Shown here piece after piece: positions 45,300 to 54,200 of a stretch of 64,000 bases of DNA. Source of the stretch: CAZDHT01 sp964505325. GTDB taxonomy: Bacteria; Planctomycetota; PUPC01. The translations under genes and the position numbers were made by a program. The DNA lies in contig CAZDHT010000001.1 in the NCBI GenBank assembly GCA_964505325.1, positions 18,137-82,136 on the forward strand, in the 5' to 3' direction. Every line of letters begins with the position of its first letter. The stretch's first letter is position 1. The notes below the pieces were generated by a model that worked only from the letters and a program-made list of their open reading frames with translations, was not told the DNA's origin and searched no databases.

Positions 45300-46280
45300 A
45301 TGCGAAAGAGGTGGATGGGTTTCGAACTGCCGGTCCGGGTGGTCTGCGACAAGGAGACGCTCACCGACACATACGGCAAGTTCACCGCCGAGCCGTTTGA
45401 GCGAGGCTATGGCATCACCGTCGGAAACGGGCTCCGGCGCGTGCTGTTGTCGTCACTGCGCGGAGCGGCCCTCTCGGCCGTCCAGTTCGAAGGGGTTCAG
45501 CACCAGTTCCAGACCATCCCGGGCGTGGTGGAGGACGTCACCGACGTCTGCCTCAACCTGAAAAAGGTCCTGGTCAAGCTGCACACCGACGACGTGAAGG
45601 AGATGACGCTGGACGTCCGCCGCAAGGGCGAAGTCGCCGCCGGCGACATCCAACACGACGCCGACATCGAGATCGCCAACCCCGGCCTCCACCTCGCCAC
45701 CGTCAGCGAGGGCGGCAAGATCGTCGCCACGCTCGAAGCGCGGTCCGGCCGCGGCTACAAGGTCGCCGAGGAATTCATCAAGGAGGAGATCACCTACATC
45801 CCGCTCGACTGCGCCTTCTCGCCCGTCGTCAAGGTGAAGCCGGTGGTCGAGAACTGCCGCGTCGGCCAGGTTACCAACTACGACCGCCTCACCCTGGAAG
45901 TCTGGACCAACGGCACGGTGGACCCCGAAATGGCCCTGGTCGAGGCGGCCCGGATCTACCGCAAGCACCTCGACCCGTTCGTCCAGTACTTCGAGCTCGG
46001 CCCGCCCATCGAAGACGCGGCCTCCCAGCTCGCCGCCCAGAAGGAGCTGGAGCACAAGACCGAGGTGGACCGAATGCTGTCGAAGCCGGTCGGCGAGCTG
46101 GACCTGTCGGTCCGTGCCGCCAACTGCCTCGCATCACAGAAAATCGAAACGCTGCACGACTTGGTCACGAAAACAGAGGCCGAACTGCTCACCCTACGCA
46201 ACTTCGGCCAGACCTCGCTGACGGAGATCAAGGGCAGGCTGGCCGAAATGGACCTCGAATTGGGCACCCAAGTGGACTGA
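45300..46280 (+). CDS. rpoA: RNA polymerase alpha subunit
   Basis: A 326-residue alpha subunit. The N-terminal assembly domain has ERGYGITVGNGLRRVLLSSL and the C-terminal domain (from about residue 265) has LDLSVRAANCLASQKIETLHDL and RNFGQTSLTEIKGRL for UP-element and activator contacts. No insertion is seen here, unlike beta and beta-prime. GCGGAGGA precedes the ATG. Confidence 0.97.
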   Translation: MRKRWMGFELPVRVVCDKETLTDTYGKFTAEPFERGYGITVGNGLRRVLLSSLRGAALSAVQFEGVQHQFQTIPGVVEDVTDVCLNLKKVLVKLHTDDVKEMTLDVRRKGEVAAGDIQHDADIEIANPGLHLATVSEGGKIVATLEARSGRGYKVAEEFIKEEITYIPLDCAFSPVVKVKPVVENCRVGQVTNYDRLTLEVWTNGTVDPEMALVEAARIYRKHLDPFVQYFELGPPIEDAASQLAAQKELEHKTEVDRMLSKPVGELDLSVRAANCLASQKIETLHDLVTKTEAELLTLRNFGQTSLTEIKGRLAEMDLELGTQVD

Positions 46281-46313
46281 CGCCGCGGAAATACCGAGAC
46301 AGGAAGTCACCGA

Positions 46314-46808
46314 ATGCGCCACAGGAAATCAAACCGAAAACTAGGGCGCCGGTCCGCCCCGCGAAGAGCCCTCCTGAGAAATCTCGTCGTCGGGCTGTTC
46401 ATGGCCGAACCCACCGACGACCACGCCGAGCGGATTTGCACCACGCCGGAGAAAGCCAAGGAGGCGCGCCGCCTCGCCGAGCGGCTCATCACCCTGGGCA
46501 AAAAAGGCACGCTCGCCGCGCGGCGCCGCGCCCTCCAACTGCTGCCCAACAAGCGGGCGGTCAGAAAGCTCTTCGACGAGATCGCCCCCCGTTATGCCGG
46601 CCGCCCGGGCGGCTACACCCGCATCCTGCGGCTCGGGCGCCCGCGCGTCGGAGACGCCGCGCCGCAGGTCCTCTTCGAGCTGGTCGGGATCAGCGAGGAG
46701 GCCGCGGCCGCACCGCGACCGGAGGTCGCCGTCGAGCGCGAAGAACCGGAAAAGCAGCCGGAGGAAGCGAAAGAGGGCAAAGAGGCAGAGCCCGAGCCAA
46801 AGGAATAG
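46314..46808 (+). CDS. rplQ: 50S ribosomal protein L17 with acidic tail
   Basis: A 164-residue protein whose first 120 residues are L17 ([41 protein letters not shown]). The last 40 residues are Glu/Lys/Pro-rich, an extension seen in various phyla. Last gene of the operon. Confidence 0.96.
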   Translation: MRHRKSNRKLGRRSAPRRALLRNLVVGLFMAEPTDDHAERICTTPEKAKEARRLAERLITLGKKGTLAARRRALQLLPNKRAVRKLFDEIAPRYAGRPGGYTRILRLGRPRVGDAAPQVLFELVGISEEAAAAPRPEVAVEREEPEKQPEEAKEGKEAEPEPKE

Positions 46809-46847
46809 CCGGGGGCTCTCATCCTGGTGGCGGGGGGGATCGAACGC

Positions 46848-46876
46848 TTGACAATCCCTCGCGTATGGGATAAGTT
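46848..46876 (+). promoter_or_regulatory. Possible promoter of tRNA-Val and thrS
   Basis: TTGACA (46848-46853) with TAAGTT at 17 bp (46871-46876), overlapping GATAAG. The -35 is perfect and the -10 weak. Confidence 0.4.
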
Positions 46877-46885
46877 GCTGAAGAT

Positions 46886-46963
46886 GGGCGATTAGCTCAG
46901 TTGGTTTAGAGCGCTTGCTCGACAAGCAAGAGGTCGGTGGTTCGAATCCACTATCGCCCACCA
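46886..46963 (+). tRNA. tRNA-Val (anticodon GAC)
   Basis: Acceptor GGGCGAT/ATCGCCC, anticodon stem CTTGC/GCAAG around loop TCGACAA, T arm GGTGGTTCGAATCCACT, encoded CCA. Confidence 0.95.
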
Positions 46964-46965
46964 GA

Positions 46966-47032
46966 TCAGCTATCAGCGGTCAGCGGTCAGCTATCAGCCC
47001 GCTCAAAGCTGATAGCTGATAGCTGATAGCTT
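46966..47032 (+). repeat. GCTATCAGC tandem/inverted repeat before thrS
   Basis: Several TCAGCTATCAGC / GCTGATAGC units. AGCTATCAGC (46989-46998) and GCTGATAGCT (47008-47017) form a perfect 10-bp stem, and the array ends in TTTT at 47031. It separates tRNA-Val from thrS. Confidence 0.65.
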
Positions 47033-47047
47033 TTATAAGGAGCCACC

Positions 47048-48979
47048 TTGGTCAACATACGGCTGCCCGACGGCCTGGCCAAGCAGTACCCCGAAGGCAT
47101 AACCGCCGGAGAGGTGCTCGCCGACACTCAATCGGGCGCACAAGAGACCGCCATCGCGGCCGGAATAGACGGCGTACCCAGCGACCTCTCCCGGAAAATC
47201 CATTCCGACTGCGCCGTCGAGCCCATCTTCCCCAACTCCGAACAGGGCCTCGGGGTCATGCGGCACAGCGCCGCCCACGTGATGGCCCACGCCGTCCTGC
47301 GGCTGTTCCCCGATGCCAAGCTCGCCATCGGCCCCGCCATCGGCGACGGGTTCTATTATGACTTCGACCTGTCCCACCGCCTAACCGAGGAGGACCTGCC
47401 GAAGATCGAGACCGAGATGGCCAGAATCGCCGCGCAGAAAGCCCCCTTCGAACGGGCCGAGCTCCCCGCGGAGGACGCCCGACGCGAGGCGGAGCAACAG
47501 CACGACACCTACAAGGCCGAGCTGATCCGGGAACTCCAGCAGGCCGGAACGGAAACGGTCAGCACGTACGCCTCCGGCGAGTTCACCGACCTCTGCCGCG
47601 GGCCACATGTACCCCACACCGGGGCGATCGGAGCGTTCAAGCTGCTATCCGTCGCCGGCGCCTACTGGCGCGGCGACGAAAAGAATCCCATGCTCCAGCG
47701 CATCTACGGCACCGCCTTCCCCTCCCAGGAAACACTCGACGAGCACCTCCGCCTCCTCGAAGAGGCCAAGCTCCGCGACCACCGCCGACTCGGCAGAGAG
47801 CTCGACCTCTTCTCGACCGACGAACTCATCGGCCCCGGGCTGGTCCTGTGGCACCCCAGGGGCGCGCGAATCCGCACGATTATGGAGAATTTCTGGCGCG
47901 ACGCGCACTACGAGCACGGCTACGAACTCGTCTACACCCCACACATCGGCAGGCTCCAGCTCTGGGACAAGAGCGGGCACACCGACTTCTACCGCGAGAG
48001 CATGTACGCGCCGATGCCCATCGACGACGAGCAGTACCAGATCAAGCCGATGAACTGCCCGTTCCACATCATGATCTACAAGAGCCGCAAGCACAGCTAC
48101 CGCGAGTTCCCCATCCGCTGGGCCGAGCTGGGCACCGTCTACCGCTACGAGAAGAGCGGCGTGCTCCAGGGCCTGTTCCGCGTCCGCGGGTTTACCCAGG
48201 ACGACGCCCACGTCTTCTGCCGCATCGGCCAGCTAGACGACGAGATCAAGAATGTGCTCGACTTCACGCTCTACATCCTCCGCACGTTCGGCTTCGACGA
48301 CTTCGACATCGCGCTCAGCACCCAGCCGGACAAGTTCGTCGGCGAGCAGGAGAACTGGGACAAGTCGACCGAGGCCCTCCGGCGAGCCCTCGCCGGCAGC
48401 GGGCTCGACTACATCGTCCAGGAGGGCGAGGGCGCGTTCTACGGCCCCAAGATCGACGTCAACATCCGCGACGCCATCGGCCGCGTCCACCAGTGCACCA
48501 CGATCCAGGTCGACTTCAACATCCCCGAGCGGTTCGACATGACCTATGTGGGCCGTGACAACGCCCCACACCGCCCCATCATGATTCACCGCGCCCTGAT
48601 GGGGTCGGTCGAGCGCTTCTTCGCCTGCCTCATCGAGCACTACGGCGGCGCGTTCCCCCTGTGGCTCGCGCCCGTCCAGGCCGTCATCATCCCCATCACC
48701 GAACGGCACCACGCCCGCGCGGAAGAAGTCCGCGCCCGCCTGGCCGAGGCGGCTATCCGGGCCGAGGTCGACGCTCGCAGCGAGAAGATCGGCTTCAAGA
48801 TCCGCGAGGCGACCACCCAGAAGGTCCCCTACATGCTGGTGATAGGAGACCGCGAGGTGGAGAGCGGCGAGGTCTCCGTCAGACGATATAAACTGGGCGA
48901 CACCGGGGCGACGAGCGTCGGCGCCCTGGTGCAATTGATGGGCGACGAAATCGCCAAGAAGTTCGCCCTCGGCGGCTGA
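47048..48979 (+). CDS. thrS: Threonyl-tRNA synthetase
   Basis: A 643-residue class II synthetase. TTG 47048 with ATAAGGAG upstream starts a TGS domain (VNIRLPDGLAKQYPEGITA). The editing domain has HSAAHVMAHAVL (HxxxH), the catalytic core GHTDFYRESMY and MNCPFHI (zinc-binding Cys), and the C-terminal anticodon domain ends the protein. It opens the conserved thrS-infC-rpmI-rplT-pheS cluster. Confidence 0.96.
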   Translation: MVNIRLPDGLAKQYPEGITAGEVLADTQSGAQETAIAAGIDGVPSDLSRKIHSDCAVEPIFPNSEQGLGVMRHSAAHVMAHAVLRLFPDAKLAIGPAIGDGFYYDFDLSHRLTEEDLPKIETEMARIAAQKAPFERAELPAEDARREAEQQHDTYKAELIRELQQAGTETVSTYASGEFTDLCRGPHVPHTGAIGAFKLLSVAGAYWRGDEKNPMLQRIYGTAFPSQETLDEHLRLLEEAKLRDHRRLGRELDLFSTDELIGPGLVLWHPRGARIRTIMENFWRDAHYEHGYELVYTPHIGRLQLWDKSGHTDFYRESMYAPMPIDDEQYQIKPMNCPFHIMIYKSRKHSYREFPIRWAELGTVYRYEKSGVLQGLFRVRGFTQDDAHVFCRIGQLDDEIKNVLDFTLYILRTFGFDDFDIALSTQPDKFVGEQENWDKSTEALRRALAGSGLDYIVQEGEGAFYGPKIDVNIRDAIGRVHQCTTIQVDFNIPERFDMTYVGRDNAPHRPIMIHRALMGSVERFFACLIEHYGGAFPLWLAPVQAVIIPITERHHARAEEVRARLAEAAIRAEVDARSEKIGFKIREATTQKVPYMLVIGDREVESGEVSVRRYKLGDTGATSVGALVQLMGDEIAKKFALGG

Positions 48980-49031
48980 GGCGCCCTCCCCGCCGCCGGG
49001 ACACAGAGGGCAAAACCCAAGGAGGTGGACG

Positions 49032-49544
49032 ACGCCCGACAAGAAAGGGTTACTGGTCAATGAACAGATCCGCGCGAGCCGGGTCCGGCTCATCAGCGCC
49101 GACGGCCAGCAGGCCGGCATCGTCCCGATTGACGAGGCGCGCAAAGCGGCGGCGGAGGCCGCGGCCGATCTCGTCCAGGTCAGCCCCGACGCCGACCCGC
49201 CGGTCTGCAAGCTGATGGACTACGGCAAGTACAAGTACAAACAGAAGCGCCGCGGTCACCAGGCCAAGGCCAAGTCGCACGTCACCCACATCAAGGAGAT
49301 CCGCCTGCACCCGAAAACCGGACAGCACGACATCGACTACCGGCTCGAGCACGCGCGGGAATTCCTCGCCCGAGGCGACAAGGTTCTCGTCTCCGTACGG
49401 TTCAGCGGCCGGGAGATGGCGCACCTCGAGACGGGTGAACAACTGCTCCATCGGGTGGCCTTGCAGATCCAGGACGCCGCCAAGGTCGAGATCCCGCCCA
49501 AGCGCGAGGGCCGGCGGATGACCATGATGCTCGTCCCCAAGTAG
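49032..49544 (+). CDS. infC: Translation initiation factor IF-3, apparent ACG start
   Basis: About 170 residues. IF-3 homology begins well upstream of the first ATG (49215): GLLVNEQIRASRVRL and VSPDADPPVCKLMDYGKYKYK are clear. No ATG, GTG or TTG exists in frame in that region. AAGGAGGTG (49019-49027) is followed at ideal distance by ACG at 49032 giving MPDKKGLLVNEQ. infC uses rare start codons such as AUU in enterobacteria because IF-3 rejects them, creating autoregulation, so an ACG start fits. CTG at 49052 is less likely. Confidence 0.9.
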   Translation, partial: TPDKKGLLVNEQIRASRVRLISADGQQAGIVPIDEARKAAAEAAADLVQVSPDADPPVCKLMDYGKYKYKQKRRGHQAKAKSHVTHIKEIRLHPKTGQHDIDYRLEHAREFLARGDKVLVSVRFSGREMAHLETGEQLLHRVALQIQDAAKVEIPPKREGRRMTMMLVPK

Positions 49545-49611
49545 CCGGGCCGCACCGGCCCGCCACTCGGCGGGCGCCGGCACGAAGACCGCACACAGAG
49601 GAGTCCGACCC

Positions 49612-49803
49612 ATGCCGAAACAGAAAACCCGCAAGGGGGTCACGAAACGCATCCGCGTCACCCGCCGCGGCAAGGTGATGCGCGGCAAGGCCGGCCGTCG
49701 GCACCTGCTCTCGAACAAGAGTCGGAAGCGCAAGCGACAACTGCGCCGCAAGAGCCCCCTCGCCCGCGCCGACGTGGCCCGCACAAAACGCGCGATGACC
49801 TGA
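49612..49803 (+). CDS. rpmI: 50S ribosomal protein L35
   Basis: A 63-residue, very basic L35 (KQKTRKGVTKRIRVTRRGKV, HLLSNKSRKRKRQLRRK). Located between infC and rplT as in most bacteria. Confidence 0.96.
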   Translation: MPKQKTRKGVTKRIRVTRRGKVMRGKAGRRHLLSNKSRKRKRQLRRKSPLARADVARTKRAMT

Positions 49804-49820
49804 CAGACGGAGGATTTACC

Positions 49821-50174
49821 ATGCCAAGGGCAACCAACGCGCCGGCCCGGCGCCGGCGCCGAAGGCGGACACTCAAGGCCGCCAAAGGATACTACGGCGC
49901 ACGCAGCCGCCAGTACAAGACCGCCGCCACCGCCGTCGACCGCGCCCGAGCGTCCGCCTACCGCGACCGGAAACGGAAGAAACGGGAATTCCGAAGGCTG
50001 TGGATCACGCGGATCAGCGCCGCCTGCAAGATGCGGGACATCCGCTACAGCCAGTTCATCAACGGGCTCAAGAAGGCCGGCATCGAGATCAACCGGAAGA
50101 TGCTGTCGGAGATCGCCATCTGCGACGCGGCCGCCTTCGACCAGCTCCTCGAGGCCGCCGCGGCGGCGAAGTAA
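49821..50174 (+). CDS. rplT: 50S ribosomal protein L20
   Basis: A 117-residue L20. KAAKGYYGARSRQYKTAATAV and YRDRKRKKREFRRLWITRISAA followed by SQFINGLKKAGIEINRKML are diagnostic. L20 often represses the rpmI-rplT mRNA. GGAGGA precedes the ATG. Confidence 0.97.
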   Translation: MPRATNAPARRRRRRRTLKAAKGYYGARSRQYKTAATAVDRARASAYRDRKRKKREFRRLWITRISAACKMRDIRYSQFINGLKKAGIEINRKMLSEIAICDAAAFDQLLEAAAAAK

Positions 50175-50178
50175 TGCG

Positions 50179-51225
50179 ATGTTGGACAAACTGAACAAGC
50201 TGCGCGACGAAGCCCTGGCCGCCATCACCGCCGCCAACGGCACCCGCTCGCTCGAGGACGTGCGCGTCAAGTACCTCGGCCGCAAGGGCCTGCTTCGCGG
50301 CCTGCTCGGCGGCCTCCCCAAGCTGTCGGACGGTGAAAAGCCCGCGGCCGGCAGACTGGCCAACCAGGCCAAGCAGGCAATCACGGCCGCCTTCGACGAA
50401 CGCCGGGCGGCGCTCCTCCGCGCCGCGCCGGCGCGGACCGGACCGGCCATCGACGTAACCGTGCCGGGCACCAGGCGCCAGCTTGGCACCACGCACCCCA
50501 TCACCCAAGTCTACGACGAGCTGGTCGAGGTATTCGCCCGGCTCGGATTCGAAACCGCCTACGGCCCGGAGATCGAAGACGAATACCACAACTTCGAAGC
50601 CCTGAACATCCCGCCCGATCACCCCTCTCGGGACGGCTTCGACACGTTTTACCTGGACCACGGGGGCCGGCACGGCCTGGAGCAGAGCGGCTCCGCCCCT
50701 CTGCTCCGCAGCCACACTTCACCGGTGCAAATCCGCGTGATGGAGACGCGCCAGCCGCCCATCCGCATCGTCGTTCCCGGCAAGGTCTTCCGGCCCGACA
50801 CCGTCGACGCCAGCCACTACCCGATGTTCTTCCAGCTCGAAGGATTGTACGTGGACGAGGGCGTCTCGTTCGCCGACCTCAAGGCGTGCCTGACCATGGC
50901 CATGCAGGAACTGCTCGGCGAGGCGACCCGGACCCGATTCCGCCCATCGTTCTTCCCGTTCACCGAGCCGAGCGCCGAAGTCGACGTCTCGTGCCCCTTC
51001 TGCGGGGGCGAGGGCTGCAAGGTCTGCGGCCAGTCCGGCTGGATCGAATCCCTCGGCGCCGGCATGGTCGACCCCGAAGTGTTCCGCCACGTCGGTTACG
51101 ACTCTGAGAAGTACACGGGCTTTGCTTTTGGCATGGGGATCGACCGCATCGCCATGCTCAAGCTCGGCATCAACGATATCCGGCTGTTCTACGAAAACGA
51201 CGTGCGTTTCCTCCAGCAGTTCTGA
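50179..51225 (+). CDS. pheS: Phenylalanyl-tRNA synthetase alpha subunit
   Basis: A 348-residue catalytic subunit. An N-terminal coiled coil, then GFETAYGPEIEDEYHNFEALN (motif 2 region), PGKVFRPDTVDASHYPMFFQ, and GFAFGMGIDRIAML (motif 3). A CPFC...CKVC insert like that of other PheS proteins is near residue 275. pheT normally follows but is not here. The enzyme needs PheT, so it must lie elsewhere. Confidence 0.96.
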   Translation: MLDKLNKLRDEALAAITAANGTRSLEDVRVKYLGRKGLLRGLLGGLPKLSDGEKPAAGRLANQAKQAITAAFDERRAALLRAAPARTGPAIDVTVPGTRRQLGTTHPITQVYDELVEVFARLGFETAYGPEIEDEYHNFEALNIPPDHPSRDGFDTFYLDHGGRHGLEQSGSAPLLRSHTSPVQIRVMETRQPPIRIVVPGKVFRPDTVDASHYPMFFQLEGLYVDEGVSFADLKACLTMAMQELLGEATRTRFRPSFFPFTEPSAEVDVSCPFCGGEGCKVCGQSGWIESLGAGMVDPEVFRHVGYDSEKYTGFAFGMGIDRIAMLKLGINDIRLFYENDVRFLQQF

Positions 51226-51240
51226 TCGGAGAGCGCCCTC

Positions 51241-54200
51241 ATGCCCCCCAGCAAACAGCGTTCAGGCAAGAAGCCGAGGCCAGGCAGCAAGCGGAAAACC
51301 CCTGGCAAACGAGGGCCTCTCAGCCCGAGACAGCGCAGGGAGCGCATGCAGAAAGCCGGGCTGGTCGTCCTGGCCGCGCTTCTCATCGCCGTGTTCACCA
51401 TCCCCATCGGAAGAATGGCCACCCGGAGGCGCCAGGAAGCGTTGGGGACCCTCTACGGCAAAGAGATCACGCGCGAGGCGCTGGAGGAATTCACCGCGCG
51501 CTGGCGGGCCTTCGGCCTGCATCTGTTCGGCAACGGGGCGTTCGACACCTACCTGTTGCTCCTGGCCGCCCGCGAGTGGGGCGTCAAGGTCGGCTCCGGC
51601 GCCATCGCGGAAATGCTGACACAGGACCCGCCCCAGACCCGGACGATCGAATACGTCATTGCAGACCCCGAGAAGCTGGCGGAGGGCATAAACCCGACCG
51701 ACGCCGAACTCGAGGCATACTACAACCGCGGCTGGAAAGACAAGTCCCGCAAGTTCGAAGACGTGAAAGAGGACGTCCGACGCAAGCTCAAGGATAAGCT
51801 GGCCACGCAGGCGGCGGAAAAGCGCATTCGCGAGGCGCAGGGCCGCATCGCCAGTGCGCCCCGCGAGGGCGGGCGCTGGCGCGATGCGCTGCGAAGCGCC
51901 GCGACAGAACTCAAGTTGGATTACGACCAGTCCGAGCCGTTCACAGAGCAATACGCCGCGGCCACGGGCAGGGCGCTCTCCTACCTCCGCCTCATCGCGC
52001 TCGCCGAGGGCGCGGCCGAAGACACACGGCTGCCCGCCGGCCTCGCCAAGGCCATGTTCCAGGCCCCTATCGGGCAGCCCAGCGGGATCCTGAACTCCGC
52101 CGGCAAGCACTTCATCTTCCGCGCCATCAAGAGCGGCGCCGGGTTCACCTCCGACGGCAAGCTGATGGACGAGGACTGGGGCTGGCGTCACGGGAAGTTC
52201 ATGAAGCTCGAGAAGTACGCCACCTACGGCGACCTGGTCAAGGCCAAGCGCCGCAGGGACGTATCCGAGGCCAAGGAGGCGTTCGAGGAGTACCTCACCG
52301 TCAAGAAATTCATCGCCCTCACCTGCGGGGGAGCCGCCGCCGGGGCCCGGATGACCCGCGACGCCCGCGAACAGTTCCTCGCGTACGAGAACGAACGGGT
52401 CAAGGGGCTGATGGTGGACGTACCGGTCCAACCCTTCCTCGCGGAGAAGCCGCCCACCCAGCAGGAGGTCGAGAACTTCTACAACGCACGGAAGCAGGTG
52501 GCCGGCTATCCGACACAGCGCAACCGCTTCCCGCTGAACTTCGGCTACCTCCAGCCGGATAAGATACAGATCGAGTACGTCATCGCAGACCCCGCCGCGT
52601 TCGAGCACCTGGTCAACGTGACCGATGCCGAGGTGCGCGATCACTACGAAAAACACAAGGACGCCCAATTCCTGGCCGACGACGGCAAGACCCCCAAGCC
52701 CCTCCATGAGGTACGCGAGTTGATACGCAAGGAGCTCCGGAGCTCCGCCGCGGGGCGCAAGGCCGGCGATGCCCTGAACAACGTAAAGAAGGGGGTGGAG
52801 ACAGAGAGCGCAGACTCGCGCCAGCTCGAAGCCGCCGCGCGAGTTGCGGGGCTGCAATACTTCAGGTCGCCGCCGTTCGCGCAGCACCAGATCCGAAGCG
52901 CCGTGCCCCAACTTGCAGACGCCCCCGGATTCCCCTCCGCCGCCTTCGCCACGAACATGCGCCCGGCCCCTTTCAAGGACCGCCAAGGCGAAGAAGCACT
53001 GCGCCGGCCGGTGAGCCCGACGCTCAACAGCGGAGGCAGACTTTTCTTCTTCCGCCTGCTCAAGTACGAGGACCCCCACGCCGTGGATTTCTCGCAGCTC
53101 AGCCCGGTCGAGCAGTGGCGGGCCCGCCAGGAGTGTGTGCAGGCCCGCGCGGTCCGGAAGGCCGCCGAGGCGGCGCGAAATATCAAGGGCGCGATCGCCC
53201 GCGAGCTGCTCGGCACCATCGCCGCCGAAAACCGGTTGAGTGTTCAGAGCGCCGTCGTGCAGTCCGTCGAGCAGGCCGAGGGCGCGTCCCCCGTTCCGCC
53301 GGTGCTGGCGGAGCACGTGAGGAAGAAGCTGAAGCGATTCCCGGGCGAGATCGCCTGCCTCGTCAGGGACGGCGAGACGTGCTACACCGCCGTCACCACC
53401 AAGATCGACCGCGAGAAAGACGACGTCCACATCGAATACCTCCGCTTCAAGCCGGAGCAGTTCGTGGCCGTAATCCGTCCGCCACAGCGCGAGATCGACG
53501 CCCGGGCGGCGCGGATCCGCGACGCCGAACTGGAGAAGAAAAAGAAACCCGAGGACGACAAGAAGAAGGAAGAACCGGACGAGACCAAGCCGGACCCGAC
53601 GGAGGAACAGATTGAGAAGGCGAAAGCGGAGCTTATTAACGAGTGGAAACAGAAGGACTTACGGGTCCGCTACCTCGAGTATCTGCACCAGGGACTGACC
53701 GCTGCCTTCCGGAAGCACCTCGACGTTCACCCGCTGGAACTCGACCGTGAGATTCCCCTCGAGCGCCGAACCACGTTGACGTTCTTCCACATCGGCGACA
53801 CACATCCCTTCGGCGGGGACAAGGGTCTGATCAAGGCGGCGTTCCAGCTCAAGCCCGACACGCTCAGCGGGCCGCTGGTCGGCGACTCCGCCGCCGCTGT
53901 AATGATGCTCGTCCCCCCCGAACGCGGCAAGCCGGAAACAGCCAACCCGCAGACCCGCAAAGAGAGGAAACTCGAGTTCATCACCGTGCGCCCGAGCGAC
54001 TACGATCCGCTGGACGTGACGGTGACCGACGCCGGCGCGCGGAAGTACTACGACGCGCACAAGGAGGAATTCCGGCCGCCCGCCCGCGCGAAGGCCGAGT
54101 TCCTCTTCGCATCGTTCGACCGCGCCGCCGCCGCCATCAAGCCCGCCATCAACGAGAAGGAGGTCGAAGACTACTACCGGCGGAACCGGAACACCGCGTA

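Noticed and set aside
46966..47032. CRISPR array or T-box upstream of thrS
   Set aside because: Repeat units are about 9-12 bp without unique spacers, and there is no specifier loop or T-box NCCA-binding bulge sequence.
51262..53430. 722-codon leftward frame opposite the PPIase gene
   Set aside because: Antisense shadow; the sense frame has clear domain repeats.
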